Positions 11,540 through 22,837 of a stretch of 64,000 bases of DNA are shown here, one piece after another. Where the stretch lies: contig JAHREC010000062.1 of NCBI GenBank assembly GCA_020081605.1, positions 3,715,758-3,779,757 on the forward strand, given 5' to 3'. A model generated the notes under the pieces. It was given only the letters and a program-made list of their open reading frames with translations. It did no database searches and was not told the DNA's origin. Source of the DNA: Albifimbria verrucaria (Eukaryota > Ascomycota > Sordariomycetes > Hypocreales > Stachybotryaceae). Both the position numbers and the translations under genes were made by a program. The number at the start of each line of letters is the position of its first letter. The first letter of the stretch is position 1.

Positions 11540-11955
11540 AAAAGAACCTGATAATTCCAGTAGGCGCCCAGCTCAACCGCTATTTACCAATTTTCTTGCC
11601 CTCAGGGACTTTATATCCGGGTTACGACGGAAAAACCGTCAATCCAATGTATCCCGAGCGGTTCTATATCCCCGGATGCAATAAGAACGCGTGAGACGAA
11701 CTCTCGGATCTGTTGGTGGGTCGGTGGAAGCCCCAGGCTATCCTGGATAATGACCCATTCCTTGATGAGGGTTTCCTGACGCTGACTGAGTCTTTGTCGG
11801 GCTTTGTGTGCGATCTTGTGCGGCACTGCACTGTTGAGTCGATTGTGTAGCGTTGCACGCGGAATTCCCCAGGCTTCGGCAGCCTTTCGTTGCGACACGC
11901 CCTTCGCAATGGCTTCCAGGGCACAAGATATATCCTTTTCGGTGTAGCCAGGCAT
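11540..11955 (-). mobile_element. Truncated pogo-type transposase (HTH_psq plus start of HTH_CENPB)
   Basis: From ATG at 11955 the frame encodes a psq-type helix-turn-helix: KDISCALEAIAKG, then SQRKAAEAWGIPRATLHNRL. The start of a CENP-B-type DNA-binding domain follows (RLSQRQETLIKEWV, QQIREFV, LGIHWIDGF). One T appears to be missing in the run after IDGF; past it the other frame continues RRNPDIKSLRARK for a few more codons. The DDE catalytic domain that should follow (over 300 residues) is absent. This is therefore a 5' fragment of a Tc1-mariner/pogo element, dead as a transposase. No terminal inverted repeats could be identified. Confidence 0.8.
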
Positions 11956-12056
11956 TCTAGCTTTGGCAATCTAATGAGATTGATCGGGGTTGAGAATTGC
12001 ATAAGACAACATGATTCGAATATCTCACCTTGATCGTGTTTTGGTCGTGTTGAGAA

Positions 12057-12170
12057 CGGCCCAGAAGTAGGTGCCCCACGTTAACCGGGATTAGGAATCA
12101 AAATCCGCCGAGACACATGCTCGGTATGGGGTCTGCAGTTGTGAGCTTGTGACATCTTCTTTTTGTTTCA
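12057..12170. repeat. Dispersed non-coding repeat, copy A
   Basis: About 110 bases starting at GCCCAGAAGTAGGTGCC and ending in GTGACATCTTCTTTTTG. It aligns by eye with copy B at 16969-17057 (shared blocks include CCCAGAAGT-GGTGCCC, ACCGGGA-TAGGA, and TGACATCTTCT) at roughly 70 percent identity. Copy A lies just upstream of the transposase fragment. It is probably an eroded end of a transposon family. Confidence 0.6.
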
Positions 12171-12362
12171 TAAAGGTTTATGAAGCAGCATATGGACGGT
12201 GCCCTGTATCTGACATCATTCTCGAAACAGTTATCTTTTCCTATCTCATGCCGGAAGGCCAATTCAGACGCGTCGCATTGAAGATCTATGTGATAGCCTT
12301 CGTGGAGCTTCGACAACCAAAAATTACTCAAGGGTAGTCCAGCAGCTCGGACGGCGGTCGGG

Positions 12363-14466
12363 TCATTCCGAAGTAGACCATTGCAAAACATACGAAGCTA
12401 CAGTAGTGCTTGTAACAACTAACTTCAAAGCTTCTGCATCTTGCGTGATCTCTGACCCAGTTCCACAAGTCAACAAGCCCGTTTCATCACCGCTCGCAAT
12501 TTCTGCCCCGTTGCGTTGGAGGTTCCACGCACCCCTACCAAAGATCCCGGATAAGGTTACAGATGCCTGGTGACCTTTCTCATAAACAGCAAGATCAAAA
12601 ATCAACGTGGCAGTGGAAGCCACGTAGCATGCACGATAAACATCAATTTCGAAATCCACCTGACTCAGAGCCGGCTCGCTGTAGTGCTGGCGAGCCTTTG
12701 CACCCCAAGGCCGCTCGTACAGTTCCTTGAGACCGTGGCGCACATTGAGGCGAGCGAGCGGTATGAGCGCGTTAGACTCTATCGGACCCAGAAGCCGGCA
12801 GTTGCCGTTTGCGTCCAGGATCGAGTCGCTTCGAGGGTACATGAGGCCACCATTCTGGACACGGGGATGGAAGTGCTTGTCTGCGAAAGCGAGCAACCCG
12901 TTCTTGGTTTCTTCGTCACCCATCTCCGCCGCCCAAGCTGGCAACCAGCCAAACGCTCCCGAGAGTCCGAGGTAGGTGTTGTTGGATGGAACAGGTTCCA
13001 TGGCAAGTGCTCTGACCCCCAGAGTGCCGTCATCATTGCGTACCAACAATCTCTCGAGCTGTTTCTTATATGTCTCCTTAACCAGATCATGATTCCAAGA
13101 GTTCATCAGGATGCCACACCATGCATCCATATTTGGCTGGGGAATCACAACCGTCTGCTTTGTGTGCTTCGTGTAGATTGTATTGAATATGCCATCGGGG
13201 TTGACAAGCCCTCCTCCAGTTTCGGTCCACGCCTTCACGTATCCCTTGGTAACTTCGTCGGCTATGCTCGTCTCCCCATTTATAGCATCGTTCAAGCGGA
13301 ACCCTATAATCGGAACCTGGTTGCAGATTTGGAAGATGCAATAAGGTTCACAAGCGACGCCAAGATAGCCCTCCTTGACCATGTTCCAGTAAACCGTTTG
13401 GTTGACGGAGTTTTGATCATACTCGAATTTACATCCCCGGTGGTCCCCAAAGATACATATCATATGTGAGGGTTAAGGCGCCGGGTTTCTGGTATCGCTT
13501 GTCGTCAAACAAGCTGTTGTACATAGCCGATATTGTCTGAAGATACGCTGAGTACATGATGTTATCTCTCTTGATCGGGTCGAAGCTCCCTCGCTCGTTG
13601 GGGTATTCATGAAGCCACCGCCCTGCTGGCATCGTGCCAATAGAACCAGACATCAGGGTCGAGCATCTTCTCCATGATCCGTTCCATTGTCTCTCGGAAA
13701 TACCCAGGAGCAGCGGGGAGACGATGGAAATGTGCGAGCACAAGTGCGAAGTACCCGTAAGCAAGTTGAAAACGATAGCCCCCGAAACCATCGTTGAGGT
13801 GAGTTGGCCCCATCATGTTGGACCAATCGCCCTTCAGTTGCCGTGCCAGATTGCCAATATGTCGGATACTTGCGACTTGCTTCTCGTCCAGCAAGTATAA
13901 GCTCTCCTGTCTATAAGTTCCCAAAGAAACACTGGCAAACGGTGTGCTTCTGCCGTTAGTGATACCGTCGGATTTAGCGCTGATCATTTTAAGCACCCTA
14001 TCAGTTACTTCCTTGGCATTAATAGAATCATTATAGTGGTCCAGGAGTTGTCCATCTAAGCCAAGAAGATAAGTTATGGCAGTATGGGGTACAACATAGC
14101 CATCACGAGCCGTAGAGTCGTCCTTCGGTTTGGCGTAAACACCAAACGACTCGCGAATGGCCTTGACCTGCTCTTCGGATCCTGTCAAGCCGATAAACCG
14201 AGGATATTTGTTCAAATATTTTGCCATGATCTCAGGCGTATCGCGAACTGGATCGACCGAGATGTACAGCGCATTTATTAATTCGGCCTTTGTTCCAAGG
14301 GTCTCGAGGACTTCGGTTAACCTGCCCAGTGCGCGAGGGCACACAACTGCACAGTTGGTAAATCCAAAAATACGAGGGAGTATTTGCCATGGAAATCCAC
14401 GTTAGAAACCTGACGACCAGTATGGTCTGTAAGCGAAAACACCGGCTGTCTTGGCGATGATTCCAT
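12363..14466 (-). CDS. SCO1/SenC thioredoxin domain fused to linalool dehydratase/isomerase-like domain, about 700 aa
   Basis: ATG at 14466. Residues 1 to about 150 form an SCO1/SenC domain: VFSLTDHTGRQV, then after one restored T (A-run 14366-14370) a CAVVC motif (CxxxC), the segment ALYISVDPVRDTPE and the conserved His in VPHTAITYLL. CxxxC plus His is the copper site of SCO proteins. The rest resembles linalool dehydratase/isomerase: a helical barrel with GYRFQLAYGYFALVLAHF, NIMYSAYLQTISAMYN, GYLGVACEPYCIFQICNQ, then a C-terminal beta-rich end. Two further breaks look like one extra base each, at 13618-13628 and in the C-run 13435-13438. With all three corrected the gene is exactly 701 codons. 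Substrate and role are unknown; a hydro-lyase acting on a terpenoid-like alcohol is a family guess. Confidence 0.82.
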
Positions 14467-15335
14467 TATTGCAAAGATTTTCAGTAGAGCCTTAGATGCA
14501 AAATAGGACAAAGACTGAATTTGCTTTTTTGTAGTATATAGAAACCGAACAAGACTGAAAAACTGCTCTCGAAGAGTTTGGCGAACAGAAGCAATGAGGC
14601 CGTTATAGGTGGGACACTTGATTGAACTTGGAACCGGGCCGTAGTACTTGTAGCATGTGAGCTGATGTAGAGCCCGTAAGGTCTCTTGAGCTAGGGCAAA
14701 GGAGGGTACTTGTTATTTGGTCGACCTCCATTGTTCACCCTTGGTTTACTTCTCCCGTAGCATTGCGAGTAGTTGCCTCATGCCATTACGGACAACACTG
14801 TCAGACCGATACTTGCTTAACCTAGGCAGCGTTCAACCAGTTCGGCGTTCTTGTAACTCTGCGAGTTCCGCTTAGTCATGTCCTATCCAGTCTTCGGTCA
14901 CGAAACTGAATGCAGGCAACCGCCGTTTGCAGTACCAGACTGTTGGAAATGAAGAATAGAACGCTTAAGTTGGTGGCTGGGAGCATCAAACGTATATAAA
15001 GGAGGGCTCCCCTATTGATATAATGTCTTTCTTAGTTAGTTCAATCAACTTGACCCCTACATTTCAACACAGACACGACTGCACAGAACCGTGAATGGCT
15101 ATCGCTCTTACCTTGAAGAGTCAAGCACCAGCCCATTATTTCTCCATCCCGTTCCCTCCACCAGCCTGCAGCTCGGGGTGTCCATAAAGCCTGTCCCAAC
15201 TCCACCCCATGCGTGATGGAGGCCCACGGGCAAGGATCAATCTCGTTACATAATACATGATAGACAGGAACGCAGCATATCGGTGATCGCAGGCAGTGGT
15301 TGAACCTTTAAATAGGAGGGTTTGTCAAGTTTTAA
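14467..15335. other. Gene-free interval
   Basis: No supported gene. The first few hundred bases are the likely promoter of the SCO1-dehydratase gene. Confidence 0.55.
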
Positions 15336-15579
15336 ACATGTAACCATTCCATTCACTTCGCACAACCTTATAATGGTGACTCAACTGCTGACCTCGCCTG
15401 CATTCCTTTTCGTGCTTTATAAAGCTGGTCTTGCTACCTGGAGAATACACTTTCATCCCTTGGCTAGTTTCCTGGCGTCCGAGCTGCTGCATTATCTGAT
15501 CGGTGGCTCTACGGCATCTCCAAAACGGGGTCCGACTAGCCTGTAAAGGCTCACCTTCAAGCTGGCGCTGCTGTTGCTG

Positions 15580-16011
15580 CTACTGGGTTGCGTCCAGCGG
15601 CAAAACAGCTTCTATGCGCGAGGAGTCCCGGTTTAGGTCCATCGGTGGTCCATCGATACATGTATTGGGAGGGGTCTCAGTTTGGCCCCTTGGGCTGCGC
15701 TGAGTGCCGTTCTTGCCTTGGTTGGAAGTGATTCGAATCTTGTGTACCCGCTTTGCGCGCGATTCGCGGCTGGTTTGGCCGTAACCGCAGCGTTTCCGCG
15801 CCTGCAGATAAATATAATTGACTCGGTACAGCTGACAGTTCAAACATGGCCGCTGTGCCGACATGCATTTGAGCTGTTGGGTCCGCCGCAGTTAGCCAGC
15901 TCTGCACCTCGCAATGCACAACCAGTGACTTTACGTACCCGTTTCTGCCGACAGTAGTCACAAGCGCGCTTGACCCGCTTGAGGCCGGCTGCGGTTTGGA
16001 CGGGCTCAGGG
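15580..16011 (-). pseudogene. Decayed Zn2Cys6 transcription factor
   Basis: Two exons, about 16011-15939 and 15873-15580, with a 65-base intron (GTACGT to CAACAG). They encode KRACDYCRQKR joined to LKCMSAQRPCLNCQ, five of the six Cys of a fungal Zn2Cys6 cluster, then the typical linker YLQARKR. The sixth Cys is replaced (the segment reads YRVNYIY). No start codon lies in frame upstream before stops. The frame closes at a TAG (15582-15580) that follows DATQ and precedes a run of Gln codons, so it may once have been CAG. The middle homology and C-terminal domains of such regulators are missing. It is a remnant of a pathway-type regulator, possibly once tied to the neighbouring enzymes. Confidence 0.7.
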
Positions 16012-16968
16012 GCTCATCACACCGGCACGATTGTTCCCAGGGCCAATGTTGCCTCCAGTCCCTTACGACATTCATATGCGGTCCAGGCGGGGGCAGTTTA
16101 GTACAGTTGAGGGCTTGTCGGGACCGTCAGCTCAAAGGCGTACTGACAAATGCCACAATGAGTGAGTGGTACAACAGGGCAGGAAGAGCAGGGAGCGGAC
16201 TGTTCCAAACCACGCCTCGCTGTAGCAGAGTTGCAGGATGTTGCAACCACAACCATCTTTGCTGCAGAAGACGATAGCGGGAAGTCGATCAGATGTGACG
16301 GGCCCTGGTGGGCCCGGGCGCGGAGCTGTCAAAATGCCGAAGTCTGGGCCGAAAGGTACGGCTCCACACGTTACAACTCAGCTTCCGGAGAAGGACAAGC
16401 TATCATTGCAGGCCACAGGGTTTCTCCGATTTGGAACCAACAAAGATCAACGCCTATATAATCTACCCCACACGAGCCGTGCTTTGTACGGACTGTGCTC
16501 TTTTCCTGGAAGGAATGGACAGACGTGTCCTGCACACTGTTTGGCCAACGGCGGCCAGCTTCAGGCCAGGATAGGGCCACGCACCCACGCTCCCCACCAC
16601 ATCGACGAGAAGCGCATTGCACTAATGGACGAGAGACCGCACCTTTCGGGTTCTAGCTCTTCTAATGCCCCAAGCACAAGCTGCACTCGTACTTCCGGAT
16701 GGTGAAGGTGGCTTGTTCAGCGGCGGCATAGTTGTCATGAGCACCTACACCCTGGATCCCATTCACAACTGACGTCTAGGGTATGCTAATGCAGTTGCAG
16801 GCTGTTGAACCGAAGAATTGATGCTTGGTTTTAATTGTCTTTCTGAGTATTTATATAGTTTGTTTATCGTAAAGCATATTTTACATGAGCGTGACAATTT
16901 GAATGTGTCCAACGCAGCTTGTCTTGGCCATTCAAACTGTGTGTGCATGTTTCTGTCAGTTTAATAAG
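16012..16968. other. Gene-free interval
   Basis: Several short frames overlap on both strands, but none has a recognisable motif. It may include more of the decayed regulator locus. Confidence 0.5.
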
Positions 16969-17057
16969 AATAGCCCAGAAGTGGGTGCCCAATGCTGACC
17001 GGGACTAGGAGACAAGATCTGCCAAGACACACTGCGCAGGAGTCAGGTTTCTGACAT
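16969..17057. repeat. Dispersed non-coding repeat, copy B
   Basis: About 90 bases from AGCCCAGAAGTGGGTGCCC to CTGACATCTTCTG, matching copy A at 12057-12170 in the same orientation. It lies directly 3' of the PD-(D/E)XK-like gene that ends at 17102. Confidence 0.6.
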
Positions 17058-17101
17058 CTTCTGTTGTTTAGTAAACTATCAACATGCTTCATCGTGAGAA
17101 A

Positions 17102-19643
17102 CTACACATCATCCTGATTTTCTTTCTTGACATCCGCTGCTTTGAACGAATCGGGATCTCCAGTCCTATCCACGGATGAATCTCTTGAGTGGTAGCCAAA
17201 CATGGTTGACTTATTGTTGAAAGGTGGCGGGATAGGCAGATTGAATATAGACTGGGAACTCATTGGAGACGGTGATGGGGAGAAGAGTGATCCGCTAGGT
17301 GACTTGGGCCTTGTGGAGCTGAGCATGGGCGTTCCGAGAGAAATGCCCGGCGCTGTACTTTCGCCTCGATCAATCTCTGGGCTCCGAGAGGGCATAGCAG
17401 AAGGTACATGCTCCAGGTTGATTGGTGTGGCTTTATCTGTAGATTGTTCTTCTGCAGAGTTCGTCCTGATCTGTGGCATATGACTCTCGCCTCTTGCTTG
17501 ACGCAGTGGCGACGGTGAGGGTGTTGAAGACGACACGGAGCTGTTGAAGCTGAAACTGCTTTGGGGTACCTGCATCTTCGGGGTTGGCGTGTCTTGTAAT
17601 TCCGATACTGAGGAAGGCTTGGTAGAAACAGCGCTTCCTGTATTCAAAGGAGATGTACTGGCAATTGTTTGTGGACTGAAAACATTTTCCACAGACGGTA
17701 TAGGGCTAGTCCTTGTATACAGAGGTATAGGTGAGAGTCGTGACGTTCCAGGTGGATTCGTTGTCTTTCCAATCGTTTCTCTCTGGTTTTCCGGTAAATG
17801 TGGCGTTTGACTTTGTGGTGCCGTTTCAGAAATGCCCGTATCGGACCAGGCAGGGCTCTGGTGATCAGGTTGATGGCCGGAATGCACATCGGATGGTTGA
17901 CTTTGTGATGCTTGAGAATCAACATAATCCGAATCTCTCGGGTCGTCGTTGTCAGCGGTCGTAAGTCGACTGAAAACGCTTGACAAGTTTTCATGGAAAT
18001 CTTGACTCTGCTGGTGCGCGGTGTGTTGCTGGGAGGCCGCAGTCTCAGTCCTCACAGTTAGTCCACTTATTCTTGCATCAATTATGCCAGTCAGTTCCTC
18101 AACTAGACTTCTGCGCTCTGCATTACTTATTATATGAAATAGCATGCCCAGAAGTAGAGGGATATGTTTCCGCCTTCGTTTTGACCTAAGTTGGCAGGGT
18201 CAAGGTCTTTCAGAAAACCCTGGATAGTTGACCGAACTGTCCCATTGCGAGTGATCGTCTCGGTGCGACGGGCCTGAGGATCCAAAGCCTCTGCATTATT
18301 TTCAAGATAAACACATTTCCAAGTATCAATATAAGAAGAAATAAGAGGCCGAAAAATCCTCATTGCCCACGTGTGCGTGTTCTCTAGAATAATCTGAAGC
18401 TTGGCAGCGTCTTCAATGTTAGTCACGTCGCCTTCCCATATCGCTCTCATGATCTGATAATTAGTTAGAAGGATGATCTGATTGCAGCCTCGGTTCATCA
18501 CTCACAAATCCTTCCTTACAGCTCCTCCAAATGATTTCTCTCGCGTAAAACCGATGATCAGTAGGACCGTAAAAGTCTTGCGCCTGGTACATGATCCAGA
18601 CTTTGACCTTGGGGCCAATAGTGGTAATAACTGGAATAGGAGGAACTTGTGCACATTCAGCCGATTTGATGGCATACTTTGCTGCTTGAATATTGAGCTG
18701 GATGGCGCATGCAGCCGCATTTGTTGCTTGGCAATAAACTGCTTGCCTCAGACTATATTCGCCGGTTTCATTGGACTCTTTCTTGTGTTCCACAATAAGC
18801 CAAGGATAGCATTTGAGGCTTGATTCTCTTGGTTTTGCATGGAATATTTTAAATGGCGTCGGCTCTAGGCCATAAGATCGGAGCTTTTTGAGCAATGTCC
18901 ATGAAAATTGCTCCACTATCGCGTGGTTCGAAGATTGGTGCCAGTTACGTCCTTCCGAACTATAAGCTTGAGGAATTTTAGGATCTGCGTCTAAATGATA
19001 TATTGGCAGAAAGCATGCATAGTCTGGTTTAGGGCACCTTTCCCGCTCGTAAGTCAACAGAGCGCTTGTGTCGTTTTTATCCTTTCTACCATCAAAAAGG
19101 TCCAGGATTCCGTTTCTCCGGCACTTATCAAGCAGTTAGCAGACTAACTCATTATGTGCTAATATCCGACTTACGTTTTGAATCCGTCGTAGTAGTAATT
19201 GTTACGAGAAGCTCTATTGAGAATTGCTGTGTTAATGCGTGGTCATGAGATCATGGTAAGGGCAATGCACCTTCGAACATTACCAGATGTCTTCGACGTG
19301 GCCTGTTCAAGCGGCTCAAAGAAGCACCTGCGAAAAAATTGCGCCCAACTAGTTTCTGGGTACCCTCCTTTGTGAAGACGCATGGCTTCCTCCCGAGCCT
19401 CATAGGTTTGTCTCACAATTGGGTCAGTATGTTGTCTCCACAAAGACGCAGCCTCGTCAAGAGGTGACTTCGTTGGCGTGTCGCCACGGTCATCAACGCT
19501 GACAATGGAACAAGAAAAATCGAGCATTGATGTTCGTAAAACTTCCACATGAGGAGGATCGAGCGCGTAGGGGATACTAATCCTCCGTATTTCCTCGTCA
19601 TAGAAAACCCCTTATCACTAAGACTTCTTCGATCCCACATCAT
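17102..19643 (-). CDS. PD-(D/E)XK nuclease-like fungal protein with long Ser/Pro tail, about 791 aa
   Basis: Exons, in coding order: 19643-19271, 19213-19175, 19115-18506 and 18453-17102. Introns have GTGCAT, GTAAGT and GTGAGT donors and fit phase. Two G appear to be missing, in runs 19608-19611 and 18147-18149; with them the total is 792 whole codons. The middle region carries CPKPDYACFLPIYHLD and then KCYPWLIVEHKKE, the D...E-x-K layout of a PD-(D/E)XK fold, followed by the helical segment YCQATNAAACAIQLNIQAAKYA. The last 330 residues are Ser/Thr/Pro-rich and probably disordered. This family differs from the one at 2581-4621. The biochemical role is unknown; the start is the first ATG in frame and an upstream exon is possible. 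Confidence 0.72.
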
Positions 19644-19827
19644 TTTAAATGATAGATTTGCAAAAAGAATTCTATTTCAGATACGTTTGAATGGCAAGAG
19701 CGAGATTGAATTCAGTGTGGAAATTTGTACAAATTTAATCCCCTTCGTTGGAATTCCATGCCTGCCACCCTTTTCCTAAAAACGGTGCTACCCATGTGAG
19801 CTACGAACCAACTGCATAAGGCCCTGG

Positions 19828-20247
19828 TTACAGCTTCGCCGCCCGCCAATAGGAACATGTGGCTTGTAGTTGATCTGGGTCTCCTTGGACAACTTGGCAT
19901 TTCGGACGTGGTAGTGATGCTCGAAATACGATTAAGTCCGAACGCTTGACAGCATTCATGGACGTAAATAGATTGGGGATGCAGTCCGATACAGCTCGCA
20001 GAAATGAAGATACGATTCTCCGGTGGGGAATTGCTTGCTTCTCTGTACTGTATAGGTCACGAGCCAGCTGGGTGTCGACCAAACTGCATCCTTTTAATCC
20101 ACCACTCCCCATAGTCGCTAACGCCGAATTCCTCCCAGTGTTGGGGGTAGGAAGTCGACTGCCAAAGTTCAAAAAGCCTACTATGACTTCCCTAAGCATC
20201 TTCTCCGGGGTCCACAACATAAATATTTTAAGAGTGGCCTCGATCAT
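19828..20247 (-). CDS. Hypothetical protein, 139 aa, unrecognised
   Basis: Single open frame from ATG at 20247. It has no domain I recognise, no signal peptide and no repeat. It contains modest hydrophobic stretches and ends with SYWRAAKL. It lies between the 5' end of the PD-(D/E)XK-like gene and the 3' end of the HET gene, on the same strand as both, so it could be part of the first gene's upstream exons. The chance that it is spurious is substantial. Confidence 0.25.
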   Translation of the reverse strand: MIEATLKIFMLWTPEKMLREVIVGFLNFGSRLPTPNTGRNSALATMGSGGLKGCSLVDTQLARDLYSTEKQAIPHRRIVSSFLRAVSDCIPNLFTSMNAVKRSDLIVFRASLPRPKCQVVQGDPDQLQATCSYWRAAKL

Positions 20248-20551
20248 TATGGCCTACTAAGTTGTAACAGATATATACGTCAAACAATGACCTTAATGAT
20301 ATCTTTCTCTGGTCTGATTTTTTTATTGTTCCCATTCACACCCGATTCTGTCATACTAATGGCTTCGCCGGCTCTACTCACACATAGTCAAAATCCAGGA
20401 ATGCTCCAGAAAAATGAGCCACAGCCTGTGGCAAGATGACAATAATAGAATAAGGCGAGAAGTGTATGTCTGTCGTCGCCGGCTAATAGTACCTACCTTA
20501 GCATCAGCACTGCTCTGCTGCAAATTCATCGTAGCTCGATCATTTCCTCCG

Positions 20552-22407
20552 CTAGCTCGCCTCGTTTCCATGCTTGAACTGCCTCGCCACCCATAAGCCC
20601 ACGAACATATGACTCTCCAACAAGAAGAAATGCACTATCTTGCCTTCGCAAAATATACGGCACCCCTCCCCAAAAAGCACGAAGATCAGGTCTCCCGACT
20701 CCGTCCCAGCCGGGCCAATCCCCATACGTCCCTCACGAGTCACAATGAACTTCCTATTCAAGCAAAAATTGCTGGCCAAAGCAGCATAGATCTCGGCGTC
20801 GCCACCCGTCGACAGTTCGCGCAACGATCCTATAACCTCCTGGTTGTAGGTATGGTATGGCTGTTGATGCTCGTTGATGGATAAAACATTATACAAGTAT
20901 GCTGCGCCGTCTTTTAAAACTTGATCCGCTGTTCGCCCGCCAAGAAGGTGTTGTTCTGCTGTTGTGACCATGACCCATGAGGCTATCCAGTCTCTGAGGG
21001 TTTTACCTTTTGGTAAGAACGGGAGTGCTGCCTCCCAAAACTGAATGAGCGAATCACTGCGAACATATCTTCCAGAATTTCGCGGTTCATTGGTGAATTG
21101 TATTGCGCTGACGATAACGTCAACCTTTAAGCCACCCAATTTGAGCACAGATGAGTTCGAAGATTGAAAAAGCCTCACTGGAAGCCTAGAACACGCGTCA
21201 TAATGCTCTGGAAACCCTAGCGTTGCTGCTTCTGTCGTACATGGATGGGAAAGCCAGGAAAGACTTTTAGCAACATCCCTCTCTACGACCGAATAGTCGC
21301 ACCAGTTCGGAGCCCACGAGGGCAAGAGTTCCAGCTGGCGCTGGCGTTGAGTCCAAGATATATCGCAGGGCACTCCATTTACGCGAGTCAGAACAGACAG
21401 TGACTTGTATTTTTGGAGGAGGAAGATGGCGACTTTGGTGTATACTTCAGTGACATCTAACTCATAGTTTGGGCGTAATGCGTCAGGCATAAGCGCAGGA
21501 TCTTGGCTCTCCGCAGCTAAGCCGAGCAGGCCATACACCTTATCCCGCGGGTCAGTGGCCTGGAATTTTATAGACGTTATGGTCAGCAACGCATCCAAAC
21601 CCCAATGGGCTCCAGATCGTCGAATATTTGATATCGTATCGACGTTCTGCATCCTATTGGGAATCTGGACCAGTCGCAGATATCCGTTACGTCGCAACCA
21701 GGAGGATGCCCATCCAAGACGATTCCATGGGTATCTGTGCCGCCCATAAAGAAGTATCGGATCTTCCCGTGAGAGAGCCACTTCTTGGATGATCCATATC
21801 CTCGTGAACCATGGCATTTTAAATAGCATTCTCAGATCCTCCCATAGTTCGTCTTCCCATCCCGGAAGGCCTGAAGCTGCATGGTTTTGATTTGAATACA
21901 TTCGGAAAGGGATATCAGCGACAAACTTAGCAACCGGATTTTCCTTCGGAAGATATAATATATTTTATCAATCAACGACCACACTGTAGAGCACCGATCA
22001 ACGTCAGATCCGAGCCAGATTAACGTCCTAATCGCTTGAGAGTATATTAAACCCATCATCTGAACCTGTTTAGACCGTTCCGAGAGATCGTCTTGGTTGA
22101 TGCATATTCTATCAATCCACACCCATCTTACTAGGGTGTCTGAGGCAGAATCCTTAAATACCAACTCTCGCAATCGCCGAATGGCGTCGGTCAGGCTTGG
22201 GCTCACCAAGAACATTTGACCGTTTACGCGTATGGATACAAGTGTGGTCTGTGTTCCCCAGGCGTAACTGAGAGCAAAGTATGACGGTGCCTCATCGAGA
22301 TTAAATACCTTGAGTGTGTCAGAATCGCAGTACGTTACACTGAGGCCAAGGAGTCGAATGGAGTTTGCTGCCAAAGGGCTGTAGGCGTAGGGTAGGGGAT
22401 CCGCCAT
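20552..22407 (-). CDS. HET-domain protein, about 618 aa
   Basis: ATG at 22407. The N-terminal half carries the three HET blocks: YFALSYAWGTQT (residues 43-54), WVWIDRICINQDDLSERSKQ (about 100-120) and FTRIWIIQEVALSREDP (about 190). One C (minus strand) seems missing near 21948-21949, between IYYIF and PKENPVAKF; with it the gene is 619 whole codons. The C-terminal half is the variable region usual in this family, with a G-rich segment and WVARQF near the end. HET domains are TIR-like and trigger cell death in fungal heterokaryon incompatibility. The gene is divergent from the NACHT gene, sharing a 430-base upstream region, which suggests a joint role. Confidence 0.9.
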
Positions 22408-22837
22408 TCTGGTGTGCGTGAACCAGCCGCGGAGGATGGGGAGAACTCTCTGTCTTCTGCATGGCTTATATTCTGGTAGAGGTGCGGTCTCAACTTCTAA
22501 CTGCTACCCCATATTTCACTGCCTACTACATTTATACACACGCATAGCTACTCGCATACTTTGCCTACACCTTATGTTGAAAAGTCCAATGGCCAAGAAG
22601 GGGTGGCACTAAAATGGCACTGTTCACAGCGTCGCATCTGATGCTGAAAAGAAGCATAAGCGACGTGGCGCAGTGGGGTAATAAAAACAGGGCGGACCGT
22701 AAGGCGTTCAACTTGAATAGGCAGAATCGTCAGGTCGGTAGGCCAATGTCACGCATGCATATATTCCTCATATTTCCATCGTTCTCCCACCAAGCAGCCT
22801 ACTGATCGAGACAGCCACAAGTGCTGACACCTTGAGA
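22408..22837. promoter_or_regulatory. Shared upstream region of the HET and NACHT genes
   Basis: 430 bases between the start codon of the minus-strand HET gene and the probable start of the plus-strand NLR. It contains no convincing open frame. No operator motif was recognised. Confidence 0.4.

Noticed and set aside
12570..13469. 299-codon plus-strand frame
   Set aside because: Antisense shadow of the SCO1-dehydratase fusion; no recognisable domain.
6759..14466. A polyketide or terpene biosynthetic gene cluster
   Set aside because: No core synthase, transporter or P450 is present; the dehydratase-like fusion and oxidases alone do not make a cluster.
17102..19643. Meiotic-driver (SPOK-like) identity for the nuclease-like gene
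   Set aside because: A PD-(D/E)XK-like block is present, but no kinase-like domain or coiled-coil arrangement of that family is visible.
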